From: Noviherbaspirillum sedimenti
GTDB lineage: Bacteria > Pseudomonadota > Gammaproteobacteria > Burkholderiales > Burkholderiaceae_D
Direction of reading: 5' to 3'
Length of the DNA: 64,000 bases
Assembly: GCF_003590835.1 (NCBI RefSeq)
Contig: NZ_QYUQ01000002.1
Coordinates: forward strand, 2,356,001-2,420,000
How positions within the stretch are numbered: the first letter of the stretch is position 1; every line of letters begins with the position of its first letter. Shown here in pieces: positions 44,411-54,988 of this stretch. The position numbers were made by a program, and so were the translations under genes. Under the pieces are notes generated by a model. The model was not told where the DNA came from, searched no databases, and saw only the letters and a list, made by a program, of their open reading frames with translations.

Positions 44411-45943
44411 TCAGCGCTTGGGCGGACCGCCCAGCAGTGCCGCCACTTTGGCTTTTTGCGGCTTGCCGGAAGAAGTGCCATTTGCAAGCTGTCCCCTGTT
44501 TTCAGCGGCATTGGCCGGCGCAGGCTGGGACGGCTCATAGGGTTTGAGGAACCACGGATCGATCTTTTCCCGGCGCGGTGCAGGTCCATACGCACTGCGC
44601 CCGGCGGTCCGCCCCTGCGGGCTCGCGCTGGAACTGAAACTGGTGCGCTCCTCATCACGGCGCGGCCGACGCTCGCTGCTGCCACGTTCGCCACGTTCCC
44701 GCTCACTTCCCGGCGCCTCTTCGCGACGCGGACGGCGTTCGCTGCCGTGCTCGGCATGCGGAACGAAACCGGCCAGTTCGCTCGGCGCCAGCTGTTTCTT
44801 GATCAGCTTCTCGATATCGGCCAGCAGGCGGGCGTCCTTGTCGGTCACCAGCGAGATCGCATCGCCCAGGGCGCCGGCGCGGCCGGTGCGGCCAATACGG
44901 TGGACGTAGTCTTCGGCGTTATACGGCAAGTCGTAGTTGATGACGCAGGGCAGCTCGGCAATGTCGAGGCCACGCGCGGCAACATCGGTTGCCACGAGAA
45001 TTTCGATCTCGCCTTGCTTGAATGCTTCCAGCGCCGCCATGCGCTCGGATTGCGACTTGTCGCCATGGATGGCGGAAGCCTTGAGGCCCTGCTTTTCCAG
45101 TTCGCGCGCCACGCGCGAGGCGCCGATCTTGGTGTTGGAAAACACGATCACCTGCTTGAGGCCGCGCTCGCGCACGATGTGGGCAACCGCCTGGCGCTTG
45201 GCTTCCTCGGCGACCTTGTAGATGATCTGGGTGACGTTCTCGGCGGTGGCATTGCTGCGCGCAACTTCGATGGTCACCGGCTTGTCGAGGAAACTGTTGG
45301 CCAGCTTCTTGATCTCCGGCGAGAAGGTCGCGGAAAACATGAGGCTTTGCCGCTGCTTGGGCAGCAGGTTGATGATGCGCTGTAAATCCGGCAGGAAGCC
45401 CATGTCGAGCATGCGGTCGGCTTCGTCCATCACCAGGATTTGCGTTTGCGACAGGTTCAGAGTCTTTTGCTGCACATGGTCCAGCAGGCGTCCCGGGGTG
45501 GCGATGACGATCTCAACGCCGGCGCGCAGGGCGGCGGTCTGCGGCGCCATGTCCATGCCGCCGAACACCACGGTCGAGCGCAGCGATGTGTAATGCGAAT
45601 AGGCTTTGACGTTGTCGGCAACCTGGTCGGCCAGTTCGCGCGTCGGCGTCAGGATCAGCGCGCGCACCGGATGGCGCGCCGGCGAGGCGCTGTTGCTGGC
45701 ATGTGCCAGCAACAGCTGGATGATCGGCAACGCAAAACCGGCCGTTTTACCGGTGCCGGTCTGGGCCGCGCCCATGACGTCGCGTCCCTGCAGGACGATG
45801 GGGATGGCTTGCGCCTGGATCGGCGTCGGATGGACATAGCCCTGGTCGGTAAGCGCGCGCAGGATGTCAGGCGATAAGCCGAAATCTTCGAAACGGACGG
45901 AGGCAGGAGTTTGTTGCGCGGTGGCGGACTGATTGTCGGACAT
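44411..45943 (-). CDS. rhlE: DEAD-box ATP-dependent RNA helicase (RhlE type)
   Basis: A 510-residue helicase with Q-motif FEDFGLSPDIL, motif I AQTGTGKT, Ia PTRELADQV, II DEADRMLDMG, III SATFS, V VATDVAARGLDI and VI HRIGRTGRAG. The C-terminal 130 residues are basic and low in complexity (Arg, Ser, Glu, Pro), as in RhlE proteins. The start at 45943 (MSDNQSATAQQ) is preferred to 45964. Likely role in ribosome assembly or RNA turnover. Confidence 0.9.
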   Translation of the reverse strand: MSDNQSATAQQTPASVRFEDFGLSPDILRALTDQGYVHPTPIQAQAIPIVLQGRDVMGAAQTGTGKTAGFALPIIQLLLAHASNSASPARHPVRALILTPTRELADQVADNVKAYSHYTSLRSTVVFGGMDMAPQTAALRAGVEIVIATPGRLLDHVQQKTLNLSQTQILVMDEADRMLDMGFLPDLQRIINLLPKQRQSLMFSATFSPEIKKLANSFLDKPVTIEVARSNATAENVTQIIYKVAEEAKRQAVAHIVRERGLKQVIVFSNTKIGASRVARELEKQGLKASAIHGDKSQSERMAALEAFKQGEIEILVATDVAARGLDIAELPCVINYDLPYNAEDYVHRIGRTGRAGALGDAISLVTDKDARLLADIEKLIKKQLAPSELAGFVPHAEHGSERRPRREEAPGSERERGERGSSERRPRRDEERTSFSSSASPQGRTAGRSAYGPAPRREKIDPWFLKPYEPSQPAPANAAENRGQLANGTSSGKPQKAKVAALLGGPPKR

Positions 45944-46167
45944 GTTTTCTGGTGGGACTCCCATGGGTTGGACACGGCACCAAGAAGGGCGTGGGCGGGA
46001 GGAGGTATGTCAATCGGAATTCCTATTATACGCCACTGGCGTTTGGCGACTGTAATCCTGCGCGCGGCGCCCGATTCAATCCAGGGAATTGGCGCCTAAT
46101 TATTCGCCCTGGGCGCATCTGGTGAGATTAAATGGGAAATCAATGCTAATCCCTTGCCATCAATTCC

Positions 46168-47190
46168 CTAAATTTCCATCACAATTCGTCCTTCGACCTG
46201 GCCACTTTTTAGTTTGCTGAAAATGGCGTTGACGTTCTCCAAACGATCAATCGAAATATGGGATTTGACTTTACCTTCGCCGGCGAACATCAATGCTTCT
46301 TCCAAGTCTTTACGGGTGCCCACGATCGATCCCCTGATCGTCTTTGCATTGAGCACGACATCGAAGATCGGTAGTTCAAAGCTACCCGGCGGCAATCCGA
46401 CCAAGGTCATCGTTCCGCGTTTATGCAGCATCCCTACCGCCTGGGTGAAAGCCGAGCGCGACACCGCGGTGACCAATACCCCATGAGCACCGGCAATGGC
46501 CGATTGCACCACGGCAGGAGCATCTTGCGTTGCACCGTTAATCGTCATGTCTGCGCCAATGCTCTTGGCGAGAGCCAGTTTCGCGTCGTCGATATCGACG
46601 GCAATCACATGAAAGCCCATTGCCTTCGCATACTGCACCGCCATGTGGCCCAACCCGCCGACACCTGAAATTGCAACCCATTCGCCCGGCCTGCGCTCCA
46701 GCATCTTGAGTCCCTTGTAGACGGTCACCCCGGCGCACAGAATCGGCGCCGCCGGCGCGAAATCGAGGTTATCCGGAAGTTTTCCGACGTAAAGCGGATC
46801 GGCAAGAACATATTCGGCATAATCGCCGTTAACGGAGTAACCGGTCATCTGTTGCTCGCCGCACAGCGTCTCCCATCCCGTAATGCAGTGCTCGCAATGA
46901 CCGCATGCCGTATGCAACCATGGCACGCCGACGCGGTCGCCTTCTTTTACGAGCTTCACTCCCGCGCCGGCTTTCGCCACATAGCCAACCCCTTCGTGTC
47001 CCGGAATGAAAGGCAGGGCCGGCTTCACAGGCCAATCTCCGTCGGCGGCATGGACGTCAGTGTGGCAAACGCCTGTAGCAACCACCTTAACGAGGATTTG
47101 ACCTGGGCCCACCGCAGGAATGTCGACATCTTCAATGACAAGCGGTTGACCAAATTCATGCACCACCGCAGCCTTCATTTTCTCTGCCAT
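46168..47190 (-). CDS. adhP: Zinc-dependent alcohol dehydrogenase
   Basis: A 340-residue medium-chain dehydrogenase that oxidises ethanol-type alcohols with NAD. Catalytic-zinc ligands are in GVCHTDVHAADGDW (Cys near 44) and HEGVGYV; the structural zinc site is CGHCEHC...C. The NAD-binding ISGVGGLGHMAVQYAKA is near 172. The ATG at 47190 follows GGAGATTACG, a good ribosome binding site, so the frame extension to 47301 is rejected. Confidence 0.9.
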   Translation of the reverse strand: MAEKMKAAVVHEFGQPLVIEDVDIPAVGPGQILVKVVATGVCHTDVHAADGDWPVKPALPFIPGHEGVGYVAKAGAGVKLVKEGDRVGVPWLHTACGHCEHCITGWETLCGEQQMTGYSVNGDYAEYVLADPLYVGKLPDNLDFAPAAPILCAGVTVYKGLKMLERRPGEWVAISGVGGLGHMAVQYAKAMGFHVIAVDIDDAKLALAKSIGADMTINGATQDAPAVVQSAIAGAHGVLVTAVSRSAFTQAVGMLHKRGTMTLVGLPPGSFELPIFDVVLNAKTIRGSIVGTRKDLEEALMFAGEGKVKSHISIDRLENVNAIFSKLKSGQVEGRIVMEI

Positions 47191-47321
47191 CGTAATCTCC
47201 TTCCATTCACGTTGGAAAGCCCAGCGCATCCAAGCCTCGACAAAAAAATTCTGACCCCTGGGGATGGGAAAAGGTTCAGGCAATGGGATCGCGGTTCGCA
47301 CCGGATGGCGCGCAAGATAAG

Positions 47322-47358
47322 AAAAAAGGACTTAGGTTTTCACCTAAGTCCTTTTTTT
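47322..47358. terminator. Strong rho-independent terminator
   Basis: A 16-bp stem (AAAAAAGGACTTAGGT with ACCTAAGTCCTTTTTT) and a TTTC loop. It lies just downstream of the tRNA gene on the minus strand, with A- and T-runs on both sides so that it can work in either direction. Confidence 0.92.
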
Positions 47359-47360
47359 AT

Positions 47361-47439
<79 letters not shown>

Positions 47440-47476
47440 TTAAAGCTTTTATTTCCCCAGACGAGAGTTTACTCGA

Positions 47477-50026
47477 TCAATTGCCTTCCAGGAAGCTCTT
47501 CAGCTTGTCGGAGCGGGACGGATGACGCAATTTACGCAAGGCCTTGGCTTCTATCTGGCGAATGCGCTCGCGGGTAACGTCGAATTGCTTGCCCACTTCT
47601 TCCAGCGTATGGTCGGTGGACATTTCAATGCCGAAGCGCATGCGCAGCACCTTGGCTTCGCGCGGCGTCAGCGAATCCAGCACATCCTTGACCACGCCGC
47701 GCATCGAAGCATGCAGCGCGGCATCGGCCGGCGCCAGGGTGTTGTTGTCCTCGATGAAATCGCCCAGATGCGAATCGTCGTCATCGCCGATCGGTGTTTC
47801 CATCGAAATCGGCTCTTTCGCGATCTTCATGATCTTGCGGATCTTGTCTTCCGGCATTTCCATCTTCAATGCCAGGGTGGCCGGATCCGGCTCGGCGCCG
47901 GTTTCCTGCAGGATTTGCCGCGAGATGCGGTTCATCTTGTTGATCGTCTCGATCATGTGTACCGGAATACGGATGGTGCGTGCCTGGTCGGCAATCGAGC
48001 GCGTGATCGCCTGGCGGATCCACCAGGTCGCATAGGTCGAGAACTTGTAGCCGCGACGGTATTCGAACTTGTCCACGGCTTTCATCAAGCCGATGTTGCC
48101 TTCTTGGATCAGATCGAGGAATTGCAGGCCACGGTTGGTGTATTTCTTGGCGATCGAAATCACCAGGCGCAGGTTGGCCTCGGTCATTTCGCGCTTGGCC
48201 TTGCGGGCCTTCATTTCGCCGGCAGCCATTTTCTTGTTGATGTTGCGCAGGTCCGGCAACGGCAGGACGACGCGTAACTGCAGGTCGATCAGTTTTTGCT
48301 GCAATTCCTTGACGGTCGGCACGTTGCGACCCAGGACGGCGCTGTAAGCGTGATTGCCGGCGACTTCGCCATCGACCCAGTCGAGATTGGTTTCATTACC
48401 CGGGAAGACCTTGATGAAGTGGGTGCGCGGCATGCCGCAGCGGTTTACCGCCACATCCAGGATCTGCTTTTCGATATGGCGCACTTCATCGACCTGGCCA
48501 CGCAGGGTGTCGCACAGCTTTTCGACGAACTTGGCAGTGAAGCGCAGGCCGAGCAATTCGTTGGAAATGGTTTCCTGCGCCTTGACATAGGACTTGGAGT
48601 TGTAGCCTTCCTTTTCGAAGGCCTTGCGCATCTTGTCGAACTGGGACGAGATGTTGGCAAACTTTTCGAGGGCGTCGCGCTTGAGCTGCTCGAGCTGCTC
48701 GGCCGAGAAGCCGGCTGCGCCACCGGCTGCGCTGGCGGCTTCTTCTTCCTCTTCCTCTTCTTCTTCCTCGTCCTCTTCGTCCTCGTCTTCTTCCTCAACG
48801 GCCGGCGCGGCGACGACGACGGTGTCGGCCGCATTCATGTCGACCATGCCATCGACGATTTCATCGACCTTCATCTCGTCGCCCTCGATGCGCTCGGCGG
48901 CGGCGAGGATTTCGGCAATCGTGGTCGGGCAGGCGGAAATCGCCTGGATCATGTCTTTCAGGCCTTCTTCGATGCGCTTGGCGATTTCGATCTCGCCTTC
49001 GCGCGTCAGCAACTCGACCGAACCCATCTCGCGCATGTACATGCGCACCGGGTCGGTGGTGCGGCCGAAGTCGGAATCGACGGTGGACAGCGCTGCTTCG
49101 GCGGCGGCGTCGGTATCCTCGTCGGAGGTGACATTGGCGACGGCATCCGACAGCAACAGGGTCTCGGCATCGGGCGCCTGCTCATAGACGGCGATGCCCA
49201 TGTCGTTGAAGGTGCCGATGATGCCTTCGATGGCTTCCGGATCAACGATATTTTCCGGCAAGTGATCGTTGATTTCCGCAAAAGTCAGGAAGCCACGATC
49301 CTTGCCCAGCTTGATCAGGGTTTTCAGTTTCTGGCGGCGCTGCTCAAGCTCTTCCTCGGAGGCTTCCACGTCAGACGAGAAGGCTTCTTTCAGCAAGGCC
49401 TTTTCCTTGGCCTTGCGGTCTTTGGCGCGCGCCTTGTCGGCGGCCTTGAGTTCGGCCCGTTCGACGGCGTTCAGCGCAGCGATTTCATCGTTTTCCGGCT
49501 GGAAGTCTTTCGGCTTGCGACCGCGGCGGCCAGGCACTTTCACGCCAGGCAAGACATAACCGGAGGTGTCGATGGCCGCCAGTGCGGCAGCATCGGTGGT
49601 CTGGCTGACCGGCGCGGCAGACGTCACCAGGATGGTCGGCTGGGATTCCACTGGTGCAGTCTTGCTGGCCTTGCCGGTCGATTTCGCTTCGGATTTCTTG
49701 GTCACAGGGGCTTTCGCTGTTACGGACGCCGTCTTGGCGGCAGCCGTGGATAAAGGTTTGGCCGCAGCCGCTTTCGGCGCCGCCTTCGCAGCCACCTTAG
49801 ATGGGGCCGAAGTAGCTTTCGTCAAGGTTTTGACCGGAGCTTTTGCAATAGTATTCGCCGGCGCTTTCACATCCTTGCCCTTGACCGCTGCGGTTTTGGC
49901 GGGCGCAGCTTTTTTAGCCGGCTTGGCGGCGCTCTTGGCGGCGCTCGGCTTGGTATTTTTTTTCGCGGCTTTGTTCGGAGTTTTCGCGGAGGTCTTGGTC
50001 GCGGACTTCTTCATTGCGTTCGCCAT
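47477..50026 (-). CDS. rpoD: RNA polymerase sigma factor RpoD (sigma-70)
   Basis: An 849-residue primary sigma factor, much longer than the 613-residue E. coli protein. The first 200 residues are Ala/Lys-rich low complexity. Region 1.1 (about 200-280), the acidic insert (run of Asp/Glu near 410-430), region 2 ([25 protein letters not shown]), region 2.4 ([15 protein letters not shown]), region 3 ([13 protein letters not shown]) and region 4 ([25 protein letters not shown]) follow. The ATG at 50026 is preferred to TTG at 50041. Last gene of the rpsU-yqeY-dnaG-rpoD block. Confidence 0.93.
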   Translation of the reverse strand: MANAMKKSATKTSAKTPNKAAKKNTKPSAAKSAAKPAKKAAPAKTAAVKGKDVKAPANTIAKAPVKTLTKATSAPSKVAAKAAPKAAAAKPLSTAAAKTASVTAKAPVTKKSEAKSTGKASKTAPVESQPTILVTSAAPVSQTTDAAALAAIDTSGYVLPGVKVPGRRGRKPKDFQPENDEIAALNAVERAELKAADKARAKDRKAKEKALLKEAFSSDVEASEEELEQRRQKLKTLIKLGKDRGFLTFAEINDHLPENIVDPEAIEGIIGTFNDMGIAVYEQAPDAETLLLSDAVANVTSDEDTDAAAEAALSTVDSDFGRTTDPVRMYMREMGSVELLTREGEIEIAKRIEEGLKDMIQAISACPTTIAEILAAAERIEGDEMKVDEIVDGMVDMNAADTVVVAAPAVEEEDEDEEDEEEEEEEEEEAASAAGGAAGFSAEQLEQLKRDALEKFANISSQFDKMRKAFEKEGYNSKSYVKAQETISNELLGLRFTAKFVEKLCDTLRGQVDEVRHIEKQILDVAVNRCGMPRTHFIKVFPGNETNLDWVDGEVAGNHAYSAVLGRNVPTVKELQQKLIDLQLRVVLPLPDLRNINKKMAAGEMKARKAKREMTEANLRLVISIAKKYTNRGLQFLDLIQEGNIGLMKAVDKFEYRRGYKFSTYATWWIRQAITRSIADQARTIRIPVHMIETINKMNRISRQILQETGAEPDPATLALKMEMPEDKIRKIMKIAKEPISMETPIGDDDDSHLGDFIEDNNTLAPADAALHASMRGVVKDVLDSLTPREAKVLRMRFGIEMSTDHTLEEVGKQFDVTRERIRQIEAKALRKLRHPSRSDKLKSFLEGN

Positions 50027-50247
50027 GGAATCAACTGTCAATTAGAGGTTAATCTTGCTACGCGGTTCAGGTAAGTAATGCACTCGTTCCAGCCGGAAAA
50101 CCCAATGCGCATCTGCTCGTTATCCCGTATGCGTAGCAATGCCGCGGATAAAGTGCGCTAAGGCCTTGAATCAAAAGCTTTTAATTGTAGCACAGGCAAG
50201 AGGATTCCTCCAAAGCCACAAAAGATACTTGCCTGAATGACCACCAA

Positions 50248-52056
50248 TTATCGTTGCGTGATTTCAGCTTCGGCCTCACGGCGCAATTGATCCTGCAACA
50301 ACATCAATTCGCGGTAACGCTGGCGCCCCTCTTCCGTCTGCAGGCCGGCGGCGGCCAACTGTTCCATTTCAGTCTTTACCAGTTTCATTTTAGTCTGCCG
50401 CAACGCGCCGGCAAGCTCCAGACGCGCCGCATTGGCATCAGATTCTTGATCGGCCGCAATTTCCGCAATCAAATCGTCAAATTCGCTCCCGGACGCACGC
50501 AATTGTTCGGCCAGGGCGGCAAAACTGGCTTGTTCGCCCATCGCCCGACTGACGGTGACGAGTTGCAGCAATATCTCGGCGCGCTCGGGCGCCAGCCGCG
50601 CCAGCACATCGAGCGCCGCCTGGTCGAGCCCGGCGCCCAGCGCCGGATGGGCGACCAACAGCCGCAGGATCTGCCGCTCCAGGCCGACCGGCGCCGGCCG
50701 GCCGCTGCGCGGCGGCGCCACGCGGGCGCGGGCGACCGGCTTGGACAGCTCGAACAGCGCCTCGATCTCGGCCGGGGTGGATTGCGTCATCTGCGCCAGC
50801 GCGCGCACGATCTGCAGCCGCAGCGCCGACGCCGGCAAGGCTTGCAGCAGGGGCTTGGCATCGAACTGCGCGCGCGCCCGGCCTTCGGCGGTGCGCAGGT
50901 CATGCTCGCCGGCGACTTCCTTCAGGAGGAAACGCGACAGCGGCATGGCGTCCTTGATCTGCTGCTCGAAAGCGGCGGCACCGAATTCGCGCACATAGCT
51001 GTCCGGGTCGTGCTCGGGCGGCAGGAACAGGAACTGGATGGTTTTATTGTCGCCGGCGTAGGGCAGGCAGGCGTCCAGCGCGCGGCGCGCGGCGCGCCGG
51101 CCGGCCTTATCGCCGTCGAAGCTGAACACCACATGGTCGGTCTGGCGCAAGAGCTTTTGCACATGGATCGGGGTACAGGCGGTGCCGAGCGTGGCGACGG
51201 CTTGCGGAAAACCCAGCTGGGCCAGCGCCACCACGTCCATGTAGCCTTCGGTGACCAGCACATAACCGGCTTCGCGGATCGCCTGGCGCGCCTCGAACAG
51301 GCCATACAGCTCGCTGCCCTTCTGGAACAGCGGCGTTTCCGGCGAGTTGAGGTATTTGGGCTCCCCCTGATCCAGCACGCGTCCGCCAAAGCCGATCACC
51401 TGGCCTTTGGTGTTGCGGATAGGGAACATGATGCGGTCGCGGAAGCGGTCGTAGCGCTTGCCGCTCTTTTTCCCATCGCCCCCCTCCTCCTCGCTCTTGT
51501 CGATCACCAGGCCGGCTTCGACCAGGGCGTCGTTTTGATATTCGGGAAACACCGTGCGCAGGCTGTCCCAGCCATCGGGGGCGTAGCCCATGCCGAAACG
51601 GGCGGCGATCTCGCCGGAGAGGCCGCGTTTTTGCAGGTAGGCGATGGCGTTCGGAGCGCCGCGCAACTGCTGGCGGTAATGGTCGCAGGCGCGCGTCATG
51701 ACTTCCGACAGCGCCAGCGTGCGGGCCTGCGCCTCGGCGCGCTGGGCCGGCGGCAGGCGGTCGTCGGCATCCGGCACGACCATGCCGACACCCTGCGCCA
51801 GATCCTTGACGGCATCGACAAAGCCGACGCCGGAATATTCAATCAAAAAGCCGATTGCGGTACCGTGCGCACCGCAGCCGAAGCAGTGGTAGAACTGCTT
51901 GGACGGGCTGACGGTAAAACTGGGGGATTTTTCGTTATGGAAGGGGCACAGCCCCATGAAGTTGGCGCCACCCTTCTTCAACTGGACATAGCGGCCCACC
52001 ACGTCGACGATGTCGACCCGGTTGAGCAAGTCCTGAATGAAGGATTGCGGGATCAT
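50248..52056 (-). CDS. dnaG: DNA primase
   Basis: A 602-residue primase that makes RNA primers for replication. The N-terminal zinc-binding motif is CPFHNEKSPSFTVSPSKQFYHCFGCGAHG (positions about 38-66, Cys-x2-His and Cys-x2-Cys). The TOPRIM core shows VTEGYMDVVALAQLG (Glu near 270) and FSFDGDKAGRRAA (DGD near 315). The C-terminal helicase-binding domain is less conserved. Neighbours are as in the macromolecular synthesis operon. Confidence 0.93.
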   Translation of the reverse strand: MIPQSFIQDLLNRVDIVDVVGRYVQLKKGGANFMGLCPFHNEKSPSFTVSPSKQFYHCFGCGAHGTAIGFLIEYSGVGFVDAVKDLAQGVGMVVPDADDRLPPAQRAEAQARTLALSEVMTRACDHYRQQLRGAPNAIAYLQKRGLSGEIAARFGMGYAPDGWDSLRTVFPEYQNDALVEAGLVIDKSEEEGGDGKKSGKRYDRFRDRIMFPIRNTKGQVIGFGGRVLDQGEPKYLNSPETPLFQKGSELYGLFEARQAIREAGYVLVTEGYMDVVALAQLGFPQAVATLGTACTPIHVQKLLRQTDHVVFSFDGDKAGRRAARRALDACLPYAGDNKTIQFLFLPPEHDPDSYVREFGAAAFEQQIKDAMPLSRFLLKEVAGEHDLRTAEGRARAQFDAKPLLQALPASALRLQIVRALAQMTQSTPAEIEALFELSKPVARARVAPPRSGRPAPVGLERQILRLLVAHPALGAGLDQAALDVLARLAPERAEILLQLVTVSRAMGEQASFAALAEQLRASGSEFDDLIAEIAADQESDANAARLELAGALRQTKMKLVKTEMEQLAAAGLQTEEGRQRYRELMLLQDQLRREAEAEITQR

Positions 52057-52105
52057 GGGGACTGCCGCATCTGCCGCGTCGGGCAGCGGCGCTGCGCCGC
52101 CACCC

Positions 52106-52555
52106 TCAGGCCTTGGCCAGCGCTGCTTTCACCGCGGCGGAGACCGCGGTCATGTCGGCGCGCCCGGCCAGTTTCGGCTTCAAAATAGCCATTACCTTGC
52201 CCATGTCCTGCGGGCCTGCCGCACCCGTGGCAGCGATGGCGGCGGCGACCTCGGCCTGCACTTCGGCGTCCGACAGGGCGGCCGGCATGTAGGCTGTCAG
52301 GATGGCCAGCTCGGCCTTTTCGATATCGGCCAGGTCCTGGCGACCACCAGCCTCGAACTGGGTGATCGAATCCTTGCGCTGCTTGACCATCTTTTCGATG
52401 ATGGCCAGCACCAGGGTATCGTTGAGCTCGACGCGCTCATCGACTTCCTTTTGCTTCATGGCGGCGGTCAGCAGACGGATGGTGCCGAGGCGGGCGCTGT
52501 CCTTGGCGCGCATGGCGGCTTTCATGTCTTCGGTGATCTGTTCTTTCAGGCTCAT
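52106..52555 (-). CDS. yqeY: GatB/YqeY domain protein
   Basis: A 149-residue protein, with KEQITEDMKAAMRAKDSARLGTIRLL at the start (residues 3-28) and the C-terminal DMGKVMAILKPKLAGRADMTAVS. The fold is that of the GatB tail that recognises tRNA, but the cellular role of stand-alone YqeY proteins is unclear. It is commonly found between rpsU and dnaG in many bacteria, as here. Confidence 0.88.
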   Translation of the reverse strand: MSLKEQITEDMKAAMRAKDSARLGTIRLLTAAMKQKEVDERVELNDTLVLAIIEKMVKQRKDSITQFEAGGRQDLADIEKAELAILTAYMPAALSDAEVQAEVAAAIAATGAAGPQDMGKVMAILKPKLAGRADMTAVSAAVKAALAKA

Positions 52556-52653
52556 GCCAGCTCCAATGTCGATCAGTTCAAAAACGCCAAAACCCGCTGC
52601 GGACCGTTACCGGAGCGGGTTTGCGACAGGTCCGCACACCGGCGGACGAAAAC

Positions 52654-52866
52654 TTAGAACAGCTTTTTCGGCAACTGCTGGCTGCGGATGCGCTTGTAAT
52701 GGCGCTTCACGGCAGCGGCGAGCTTACGCTTGCGCTCTGCAGTCGGCTTCTCGTAAAACTCACGCGCACGCAACTCGGTCAGCAGACCGGTTTTTTCGAT
52801 AGTGCGCTTGAAGCGACGCATGGCAACTTCGAACGGCTCGTTTTCTTTCAGGCGAATAGTGGTCAT
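52654..52866 (-). CDS. rpsU: 30S ribosomal protein S21
   Basis: A 70-residue basic protein starting [21 protein letters not shown], the complete S21 sequence. The frame runs on to 53028 but S21 homology and size decide the ATG at 52866. First gene of the rpsU-yqeY-dnaG-rpoD block. Confidence 0.95.
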   Translation of the reverse strand: MTTIRLKENEPFEVAMRRFKRTIEKTGLLTELRAREFYEKPTAERKRKLAAAVKRHYKRIRSQQLPKKLF

Positions 52867-52951
52867 GTAAAAATCAAACCGGGAAATAGGGAAAGAAAAA
52901 GAGTTTAGCAGGTTTAATTCGGGATGGGAAGATATTTGCTGGTTTTGGCGA

Positions 52952-54148
52952 TCATGCCGCCTGCCCCGCCGCCACGCCAGACGACCATGCCCATTGGAAA
53001 TTGTAACCGCCCAGCCAGCCGGTGACATCGACCGCCTCGCCGATGAAGTACAGGCCAGGCACTTTACTGGCCATCATGCTCTGCTGCGACAGTTCGCGCG
53101 TATCGACGCCGCCGCGCGTGACTTCGGCTTTCTTGTAGCCTTCGGTGCCGGCCGGAACAATCTTCCAGCGGTTGAGCGATTCGCCGAGCTGGCGCAATGG
53201 CTTGTCCGGCAAGTCCGCCAGGCGCGCGTCGCCTTGCATGCCCTGCACCTGCAGCCAGCTTTCCGCCAGCCGCGCCGGCAGCCATTGCGCCAGCGTGTTG
53301 GCGAGATTTTTCTTGCTGCCGGCCTTGGCCTGCAGCAGCAATTCGGCCAGGTCTTCCTGCGGCGCCAGGTTGATTGTCAGGGGCGTGCCGGGTTGCCAGT
53401 AGCTGGAGATTTGCAACACCGCCGGACCGGACAGGCCGCGATGCGTAAACAACAAGTCTTCGAGAAAATGGCCGCGGGTCTTCTTTTCGCCGGTCTCGAT
53501 GGCGACTTCCAGGGCGATGCCGGCCAGCGGCACGAAAGCTTGCCAGGCCTGGGCGTCGAAGGTCAGCGGCACCAGCGCCGGACGCGGCTCGACCAGCCGG
53601 AGATCGAACTGGCGGGCGATGCGGTAAGCGAAATCGGTGGCGCCGATTTTGGGGATGGACAGACCGCCACTGGCGATCACGACACTTTTTGCGAGAATTT
53701 CGCCGGCCTCGGTGTCGATGCGGAATGCCTCGCCACTCTTGCCGATGTCTACCACCTTGCACGGCATGCGCCAGGCGACATTGCCCTGCTCGCATTCGGC
53801 TTTGAGCATGGCGATGATGTCTTCGGCAGTGTCGTCGCAAAACAACTGGCCCTTGTGCTTTTCATGGAAGGCAATGCGATGGCGCCTGACCAGGTCGATG
53901 AAATCGCGCGCGGTATAACGCGACAGCGCGCTCTTGCAGAAGTGGGGATTGTCGGAGAGGAAATTTTGCGGGCCGGCGTCGCGGTTGGTGAAATTGCAGC
54001 GGCCGCCGCCGGAGATGCGGATCTTTTCCGCCAGCCTGCCGGCATGGTCGATCAGGACGACTTTCCTGCCGCGCTGGCCGGCAACCGCGGCGCACATCAT
54101 GCCGGCAGCGCCGGCGCCGATTACTGCAACATCGAATTGGGTGCTCAT
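52952..54148 (-). CDS. HI0933/YhiN-family FAD-dependent oxidoreductase
   Basis: A 398-residue flavoprotein. The N-terminal [12 protein letters not shown] (9-20) binds the FAD ADP part, [12 protein letters not shown] (about 45-56) is the family hallmark, and the C-terminal [22 protein letters not shown] (about 370-391) completes the flavin site. The substrate of these proteins is uncertain; some are labelled aminoacetone oxidase or rRNA-related. No operon partners are obvious. Confidence 0.88.
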   Translation of the reverse strand: MSTQFDVAVIGAGAAGMMCAAVAGQRGRKVVLIDHAGRLAEKIRISGGGRCNFTNRDAGPQNFLSDNPHFCKSALSRYTARDFIDLVRRHRIAFHEKHKGQLFCDDTAEDIIAMLKAECEQGNVAWRMPCKVVDIGKSGEAFRIDTEAGEILAKSVVIASGGLSIPKIGATDFAYRIARQFDLRLVEPRPALVPLTFDAQAWQAFVPLAGIALEVAIETGEKKTRGHFLEDLLFTHRGLSGPAVLQISSYWQPGTPLTINLAPQEDLAELLLQAKAGSKKNLANTLAQWLPARLAESWLQVQGMQGDARLADLPDKPLRQLGESLNRWKIVPAGTEGYKKAEVTRGGVDTRELSQQSMMASKVPGLYFIGEAVDVTGWLGGYNFQWAWSSGVAAGQAA

Positions 54149-54211
54149 GGATTATGCGAACGGGATAATCCATGATTGTAAACGACACCGTACGCCGGGT
54201 CGCGAGCCGCC

Positions 54212-54988
54212 CTACATTTGCCGGTATTGCTCCGGCAGGGCAGTGCCATGAAAATCGGCGCAACGCACCACGTCACCGATGACGATGATGCTGGGACTGC
54301 CCAGCTGCGACGCCGCCAGGTCTTCCGGCAAGCGCCCCAGGGTGGTGATCAATTGCGCCTGGGCCGCGCCGGTGGCAGCCTGGATCACGGCGACCGGCGT
54401 ATCCGCCGCCTTGCCGCCAGCCAGCAGCGCCGCCTGAATCTCGCGGCAGCGTGCCACCCCCATGTAAATAATCAGGGTCAGAGTCAATTTTGCCAGGGTT
54501 TCCCAGTCGGGATTAGCCTCTTTTGTCTTGCCATGACCGGTGATGAATATCGCCCCCTGGCTCCAGTCGCGGTGAGTCAGCGGAATGCCCAGCGAGGCCG
54601 GCGCCGCCAGGCCGCTGGAGATACCGTTGACAACTTCGACCTCGATCCCGGCGGTACGCAAATGTTCGCGCTCCTCGCCACCGCGGCCGAAAATGAAGGG
54701 ATCGCCGCCCTTCAGGCGCGTGACCACGCGGCCGGCTTGCGCCTCCGAAATCATCAGGCGCTCGATGAATTCCTGCGGCGTCGACTGGCAACCGCCGCGC
54801 TTGCCGACGTGGACAACACGCGCGGATGGCGACGCGTGTCCGAGCACCTCGGGATTGACCAGGTCGTCGACCAGCAGCACATCGGCGCTGGCGATCGCCC
54901 TGACGGCCTTGAGCGTAAGCAGTTCGGGGTCGCCGGGGCCGGCGCCCACGAGATAAACCTTAGCCGGAGATGTCGTTTGAATATACAT
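54212..54988 (-). CDS. cobA: Uroporphyrinogen-III C-methyltransferase
   Basis: A 258-residue SAM-dependent enzyme that makes precorrin-2, precursor of siroheme. VYLVGAGPGDPELLTLKA (11-28), the SAM-binding VTRLKGGDPFIFGRGGEE (about 88-105) and VVNGISSGLAAPASLGIPLTHR are conserved. Single-domain SUMT, without the CysG dehydrogenase-chelatase part. It overlaps ybiB by 29 bp and sits with nitrite reductase genes, which need siroheme. Confidence 0.93.
   Translation of the reverse strand: MYIQTTSPAKVYLVGAGPGDPELLTLKAVRAIASADVLLVDDLVNPEVLGHASPSARVVHVGKRGGCQSTPQEFIERLMISEAQAGRVVTRLKGGDPFIFGRGGEEREHLRTAGIEVEVVNGISSGLAAPASLGIPLTHRDWSQGAIFITGHGKTKEANPDWETLAKLTLTLIIYMGVARCREIQAALLAGGKAADTPVAVIQAATGAAQAQLITTLGRLPEDLAASQLGSPSIIVIGDVVRCADFHGTALPEQYRQM

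Noticed and set aside
47191..47301. N-terminal extension of AdhP
   Set aside because: A good ribosome binding site is present before ATG 47190 and the extension has no family match.
48296..49753. 485-residue frame antisense to rpoD, containing Phe/Leu-rich stretches
   Set aside because: The apparent membrane segment is the reverse of the Glu/Asp-coding run in rpoD.
50254..52188. 644-residue frame antisense to dnaG
   Set aside because: Shadow of dnaG; rich in Arg, Gln, Gly and Ala with no motifs.
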